Shown in pieces: positions 37,701-41,212 of a stretch of 41,212 nt of DNA. Under the pieces are notes generated by a model. It worked only from the letters and a program-made list of their open reading frames with translations. It searched no databases and was not told the origin of the DNA. This DNA is from Lingula anatina (lineage: Eukaryota > Brachiopoda > Lingulata > Lingulida > Lingulidae): assembly GCF_001039355.2 (NCBI RefSeq), contig NW_019775394.1, forward strand, positions 302,744 through 343,955. The letters are read 5' to 3'. A program made the translations under genes and the position numbers. Positions within the stretch are counted from its first letter, which is position 1; each line of letters starts with the position of its first letter.

Positions 37701-39898
37701 TTTAAAAATGCGTTTTTCCGGCATGTGCTCAAGCGTCCTGTCATCCATGAGGGAACGGACAGGAACTGTTTGGTTAAAGTTGGCATACTGGATGACATCT
37801 TCCAACGAGGCCCTTACAGCGACAAAATATCGGTATGTTCCTGAACAAAACGATTGCCATAACTGATAAAAACATAATACTACGATGTACACGATGTATC
37901 ATGCAAATGCTATAAGCCTATTAAAATACTTTTAAGGGGGAGGATTAAATTAAAATCTCGCTTTAATAAAATATACCACTTTGTCCTAAAATACACGTTT
38001 ATATTTTATGTCGATTATTGGTTAAACGTCATGGATATGAAACTTTTATAGGACGTACTTTAGTAATATTTTCAGGTTATGGATTATGCTATATTAATGT
38101 GCTAGAAATATCACTACTTCAACTGACATAACGTCATAAGCATGATGATCTTTGGTTGAAAATAGTGTTACATGCAGTATAATAAACTCACCTTTTTCTT
38201 GAGTTGCGTACACTTTATGCATGATTTCTCCAGCTTGCTTGCTGACAATGACAAAATCTCTGGACCTGGGATACTTGACCTTGTCTCTGGTCACAAGAAT
38301 GGAGTGACCTATCAAGAATTATTCAGATAAATGCAAACAAAAATCAGCATGCGTTTTAAATTTTTATTCAATTGCGTGTGGAAATAAATATTGAAGCCTT
38401 ACTTAAATAGGACTACCATGATCACTGTAATAACTGTATCTTTATGGTGAACTACGGGTTAACCTTTGGTACAGCAATAGTAAAAGGCATCAAACACTTT
38501 GTTAATTATTTATTCAAGTTATCGTTCCCCTGATATGAAATATTTGTTACATTTTTTCACAAATATTGCAGTAACACGACGGTATGTTCAACAAAATATA
38601 CTTACAGACTTGCAAACTTTTGATAGAACACATAAAAGGAGGCATATTATGAAAAACCTCGTATTCCACTTTGCATCATATTTCAAAAATTCATAAACAT
38701 TACAGATGTCATACATGGATGCTCACCTCTTTGTTTCGTGTTTAATATAGGGCACACATAAAACTCTCTGTCAGGCTTAATGACCTTCACGTTTGCAGGG
38801 TCGTATCCAGGGCTTGGTTGCCATGGTTATAGACCGGTCGCACTAGGCCATTTGGGCATTTCCTCATGTCCCATTGACGGCAGCTATATGAGATCTAACC
38901 GGTGTAATATGCAAGAAAACATATTTCCTAAGGTAATTTGTAGAATAATTAGACACGATGGATGGTATTTGTTCAGTTATTAAATATGAAAAAAAAACAT
39001 ACAGCATTGGTCAAAAAGGTTGTCCCACCCCCATTTCCATGTACCTTTATTTACAAATGATCACCTAACAGCTGTTAATTGTTAGAAATAGTGTTTTTTA
39101 TTACGTATACCGTGTCTAACATCATTAATGGTTTAAAAAATACAAAATTTAAGAAGAATGGGACAATATCCCACATAACAGAATTGTTACCCATGTTGAA
39201 TGCTTGTCGCGCCGTCTACAGGAGATAATTGCAGTACGCGGTCTTTTGCAGTACGCGGTAGACGCACACGCTGTTAGGCACGTGATCTTTAACGAGCACA
39301 CCCTAATGCTAATTGTGTGTGAATTTTGTGACATTTGATGGCGTCTTTTCAAATTTATAGACATTTCTTTACATCTTTAGAAGTCACAGTGAAACAGTCG
39401 ATTTGAGGGGGTACCTCTTATAAATTTTACTAAATAGTATAAAATATGTATATTTTCACCACTATTTTGTATTTTTTTTTAACCATTAATCATGTTAGAC
39501 AAGGTATCCGTGATAAAAAGCACTATTTCTAACAGTTCACAGCTATGAGGTGATCATTTGTAAATAAAAGTACATGGAAATGGGGGTGGGACAACCTTTT
39601 TGACCAATGCTGTATGTATGTCATTACATAGTACAGTCATCATAGCTTACTTACAAGAAATGGCATTAACACATTTACACAAAATACTTTACGGAAGGAT
39701 TATAACGGCACCCAATATAATGTGAAACAGATTGTGGGTCCGTTAATGGTTAATTGTTCTTCTTATTTTTATTTACATTATATATCACTCACTCACATCG
39801 TCACTGAAGCAGGCCTCCACGTCTCTACACCTGTGACAGAGCTCATCATTGGAATACCGTATGGTAGAGTTACACTGCCGGTAGTCACAGCCGATATA
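19521..39898 (-). CDS. Large VWD-EGF-cadherin transmembrane protein, 27 traced exons, 5' end missing
   Basis: Exons in transcript order: 39898-39797, 38812-38727, 38308-38192, 37840-37643, 37438-37207, 36650-36485, 36224-36053, 35689-35523, 35248-35104, 34869-34768, 34168-34000, 33532-33289, 33000-32916, 28010-27882, 27558-27425, 27237-27065, 26823-26680, 26363-26168, 25557-25418, 24667-24578, 23695-23606, 23131-23042, 22361-22209, 21971-21713, 21413-21244, 20941-19952, 19765-19521. Most have clean AG/GT borders and continuous phase. Domain order: unknown ectodomain, Cys-rich region, VWD, EGFs, two cadherin repeats, Ser/Thr-rich stalk, transmembrane helix, tail. It is probably a cell-surface adhesion or matrix-binding protein. 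No initiator ATG or signal peptide was found. The weakest boundaries are 38812 and 33532. The long intron 28011-32915 full of repeats could conceal a split into two genes. VWDE-type proteins share VWD plus EGF but, to my knowledge, not the cadherin repeats. Confidence 0.78.
19952..20941 (-). other. Exon with two EGF repeats, two cadherin repeats and Ser/Thr stalk
   Basis: One 990-nt exon. It completes one EGF repeat, encodes another, then a cadherin repeat with [26 protein letters not shown] and the calcium-binding DVNDNAP linker. A second repeat follows with [17 protein letters not shown] and LAEDGGEPP, but without a DxNDN linker, as expected for the last repeat. A Thr/Ser-rich stalk (likely O-glycosylated) ends the exon. 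The calcium-ligand residues are present, so calcium-dependent rigidity is likely. Confidence 0.92.
22634..23105. repeat. 67-bp tandem array built from an EGF exon end plus its splice donor
   Basis: The start TACCCACAAATCC recurs at 22634, 22701, 22768, 22835, 22902, 22969 and 23039: seven units, 67 bp each except one of 70. On the minus strand each unit holds the 3' part of the EGF exon 23131-23042 ([12 protein letters not shown]) and the GTATGT donor. Only the rightmost unit is joined to the upstream half of the exon and a proper acceptor. Because 67 is not divisible by three, the units fall in successive frames, which produces the overlapping open frames here. Confidence 0.93.
23780..24577. 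other. Intron between EGF exons, nothing else seen
   Basis: AT-rich intron sequence without recognisable repeats or frames of note. Confidence 0.5.
25418..26823 (-). other. EGF-like plus von Willebrand factor type D domain (three exons)
   Basis: Exon 26823-26680 starts with an EGF-like CFGNGVC module and ends in [11 protein letters not shown]. Exon 26363-26168 continues with [14 protein letters not shown], together giving the typical VWD opening (PHxxTxDGxxYDxxGxGEF). It then has VQVRFFGYK and VGDAAVKVG strands. Exon 25557-25418 adds [15 protein letters not shown] and ends near a [11 protein letters not shown] strand. Family knowledge: VWD domains occur in large extracellular proteins and form multimers or matrix contacts. 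The domain appears short of several C-terminal cysteines, so it may be a partial VWD. Confidence 0.82.
25848..26133. mobile_element. 286-bp MITE with TCCCGCACGAAAA inverted ends
   Basis: TCCCGCACGAAAA at 25848-25860 is inverted at 26121-26133, and subterminal GAAGTAG/CTACTTC blocks are also inverted. The interior is built of repeated GCAGTA, GAAGCAT and TTGCAGTA words with no coding capacity. It sits in the intron between two VWD exons, ending 35 bp from the GT donor of exon 26363-26168. Confidence 0.85.
28080..28440. repeat. Dispersed repeat, copy 1
   Basis: About 355 bp nearly identical to 39932-40291, including the words CAAAGCTGTCAAATGTACAG, TAATCATGCACAACAGGTAA and the inverted pair GACCATCTTCTGGAAGAC/GTCTTCC. 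It has no coding capacity. More diverged relatives lie at about 30600-31520. Confidence 0.88.
28880..29282 (+). mobile_element. Truncated Tc1/mariner element
   Basis: A TA-rich stretch is followed by ACACTGGACAAAAGAAGTG, typical of a Tc1 terminal repeat. From about 29110 a broken frame resembles the transposase N-terminus; from 29144 it reads ...[19 protein letters not shown], the second helix-turn-helix of Tc1 transposases. The frame ends at an n (29283), and the DDE catalytic region is absent. Confidence 0.72.
29284..30599. other. Intronic sequence, no gene recognised
   Basis: Short frames only. A GC-richer patch (30330-30420, minus strand) opens with an ATG and an Arg/Ser-rich frame; it has no known motif and I do not call it. 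Confidence 0.4.
30600..31520. repeat. Diverged roughly 340-bp repeat units related to the 28080/39932 repeat
   Basis: Words such as TTTTGATGCAATATTACA and TTCAGGCCCAT(A)GAGTTCA recur at about 30690, 31040 and 31360, and at about 30620, 30780, 31132 and 31449, with heavy divergence. This looks like an old tandem family of which the 28080 and 39932 copies are younger relatives. Confidence 0.6.
31990..32735. repeat. 161-bp satellite array with GGCGAC-rich end
   Basis: GTGCTGCATATATGCTGAAA (or a variant) occurs at about 32015, 32181, 32343 and 32504, a period of 161-166 bp. Each unit also holds GAATATTCATCAGTTCTGTA and GCCAAAAGGTAAAA. The array ends at about 32670 in GTGCACGGCGACGAC with repeated GGCGAC, then CAGACGTGTCTGTACATAAA. 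The same design recurs at 40293-40860. Confidence 0.9.
33289..39898 (-). other. N-terminal ectodomain exons, no known domain
   Basis: Twelve exons with good splice borders and no family I recognise. Recurrent features are Val/Thr-rich beta-strand segments, single cysteines spaced far apart, and acidic turns (for example [34 protein letters not shown]). The first traced exon (39898-39797) has a CDYRQC...CHRC...CF Cys cluster. It looks like a series of beta-sandwich domains rather than EGF. More exons probably lie beyond 39898. Confidence 0.65.
39002..39612. mobile_element. 611-bp mariner-type MITE with long inverted repeats
   Basis: Flanked by TA on both sides (39000-39001, 39613-39614). The ends CAGCATTGGTCAAAAAGGTT are perfectly inverted, and the arms extend for roughly 150 bp with some differences. 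The interior has two copies of TTGCAGTACGCGGT in tandem and no transposase. It lies in the intron between the first two traced exons of the cadherin/EGF gene. Confidence 0.9.
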
Positions 39899-39931
39899 CT
39901 GAACACATTAAATATACGGCATTAAGTTAAC

Positions 39932-40291
39932 AAGGCAGCAAAGCTGTCAAATGTACAGACAAAAAAACAGAAAATAAAGATGCAAAATAGGTCATTTTGT
40001 CAATTTTGATGCAATAATAAATAATGCTTATAATAGCACTGTCAGTCAACACTGAATTTTAATCATGCACAACAGGTAACATGGTCAATAACAGGAGTGG
40101 ACCCAGAGATATTTTCTGACAGTTACGAGTATTCCAAAGAATCTATGTGGATCCATCCTCCATTTTGATGGTCTTCCAACAGAAAAAAATAGATACCAGT
40201 CAATATAAACTTAAAAACCTGGCCATCTTCCGGAAGACCCAGAAGATGGTCTCAATCCACCCCTTCAATAAGATTACAGTTTCAGGACCAT
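39932..40291. repeat. Dispersed repeat, copy 2
   Basis: Nearly identical to 28080-28432 with small indels (for example an added TACGAG near 40124). It stops at an n (40292) at the point where copy 1 reads on into GAGAGTTCAAATTC. Confidence 0.9.
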
Positions 40292-40292
40292 N

Positions 40293-40860
40293 TATCATGT
40301 TATCGGTGCTGCATATATGCTGAAAAAAGTGAAAAAACAGCATAACTTCCCTAAAAATGGCCCGATCATGCTGATTTTCGAACTTGACCTGCGTATTATG
40401 AATATTCATCAGTTTTGTAAGTTTCAAGCCAAAAAGTAATATGGTTTTCCACCTATCATGTTATCGGTGCTGCATATATGCTGAAAAAAGTGAAAAAACA
40501 GCATAACTTCCCTAAAAATGACCGGATCATGCTGATTTTGGAACTTGACCTACGTATTATGAATATTCATTAGTTCTGTAAGTTTCAAGCCAAAAGGTAA
40601 AACGGTTTTCCACTAATCGTGTTATCGGTGCTGCATATATGCTGAAAAAAGTGAAAAAACAGCATAACCTCCCTAAAATGACCGGATCATGCTGATTTTC
40701 GAACTTGACCTGCGTATTATGAATATTCATCAATTCTGTAAGTTTCAAACCAAAAGGTAAAACGGTTTTCCACTTATCATGTTATCGGTAAAAGTGCACG
40801 GCGACGACAGACGCAGGTGACGGCTATATGTACAGACACATCTGTGTCTGTACATAAAAA
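40293..40860. repeat. 161-bp satellite array, second locus
   Basis: The GTGCTGCATATATGCTGAAA unit starts at 40306, 40467 and 40628 (period 161), and the array ends at about 40790 in GTGCACGGCGACGACAGACG followed by a CTGTGTCTGTACAT palindromic end. It is less diverged than the 31990-32735 array. Confidence 0.9.
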
Positions 40861-41057
40861 CGAGATGATGGTGATTTAAACCGTTTTTTAAACCGATTTT
40901 TTTCACACGAAGTGTATATTTTTGAACATGATATTTGTGAATCACTCGGAATTAACACAATATGGTAAGAAAAACAGCTGGAATACAGTGATCATACAAT
41001 CCATTTAAAATATAACTTATACTGTATCAGATCTCAGTTTAGTTTAATTTGTTATGT

Positions 41058-41212
41058 GCAGACACAGATGTGTCTGTACATATAGCCGTCACCTGCGTCT
41101 GTCGTCGCCGTTGCCGTTGCCGTTGGCGTGCACTTTTACCGTAAACACGATAAGTGGAAAACGGTTTTACGTTTTGACTTGAAACTTACAGAACTGATGA
41201 ATATTCATAATA
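41058..41212. repeat. Inverted copy of the satellite end
   Basis: Reverse complement of about 40706-40858: TGTGTCTGTACAT, the CAGGTGACGGC block, GTCGTCGCCG repeats, GTGCAC and the GTTTTCCACTT block all appear inverted. The spacer is about 200 bp. The copy runs off the window, so the full element is larger. Confidence 0.88.

Overview
This is metazoan nuclear DNA: AT-rich, with many short exons bounded by good GT...AG sites, phase-1 EGF exons, a cadherin/VWD/EGF surface protein, and abundant DNA transposons, MITEs and satellites. The repeat style suggests a marine invertebrate, but the sequence does not fix the phylum. Single n characters at 16895, 29283 and 40292 each sit where repeat-derived sequence breaks off, so adjacency across them is not secure.

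Region 1 (1-15172) is a nearly complete, roughly 15.2-kb DNA transposon of the P-element/THAP9 superfamily. It has long inverted repeats: 1-525 pairs without gaps with 14640-15164, and comparison with a third copy puts the right terminus at 15172, so the left end is probably 8 bases before the window. Inside are a multi-exon P-type transposase (+, 572-6367), a tail-to-tail PHD-finger protein (-, 6405-7265), about 4.7 kb without a clear gene but with tandem repeats and a hammerhead-ribozyme-like motif, and a PIF1-like helicase (-, 11961-about 14590) that starts beside the right inverted repeat. A P-type transposon carrying a helicase and a chromatin-reader-type protein is the best candidate in the window for an undescribed system.

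Region 2 (15173-16894) is the remnant of a Polinton/Maverick (adintovirus-like) element: the C-terminal part of the FtsK/HerA-type packaging ATPase, a small basic protein, and a coiled-coil protein with a late frameshift. The P-like element ends exactly inside the ATPase frame, so it appears to have inserted into the Polinton. A further partial copy of the P-like inverted repeat follows (16896-17114).

Region 3 (17115-19520) holds a diverged duplication and a decayed LINE reverse-transcriptase fragment.

Region 4 (19521-39898, minus strand) is one large host-type gene, which I traced as 27 exons. From the N-terminus it has an unrecognised ectodomain, a Cys-rich region, a von Willebrand factor D domain, a series of EGF repeats, two cadherin repeats, a Ser/Thr-rich stalk, one transmembrane helix and a short cytoplasmic tail. 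The first exon(s) and signal peptide were not found and may lie to the right of the window. Its introns contain two full MITEs (25848-26133; 39002-39612), a truncated Tc1/mariner, a roughly 161-bp satellite, a dispersed repeat, and a 67-bp tandem amplification of one EGF exon end with its splice donor. The window ends in more satellite, including an inverted copy (39932-41212).
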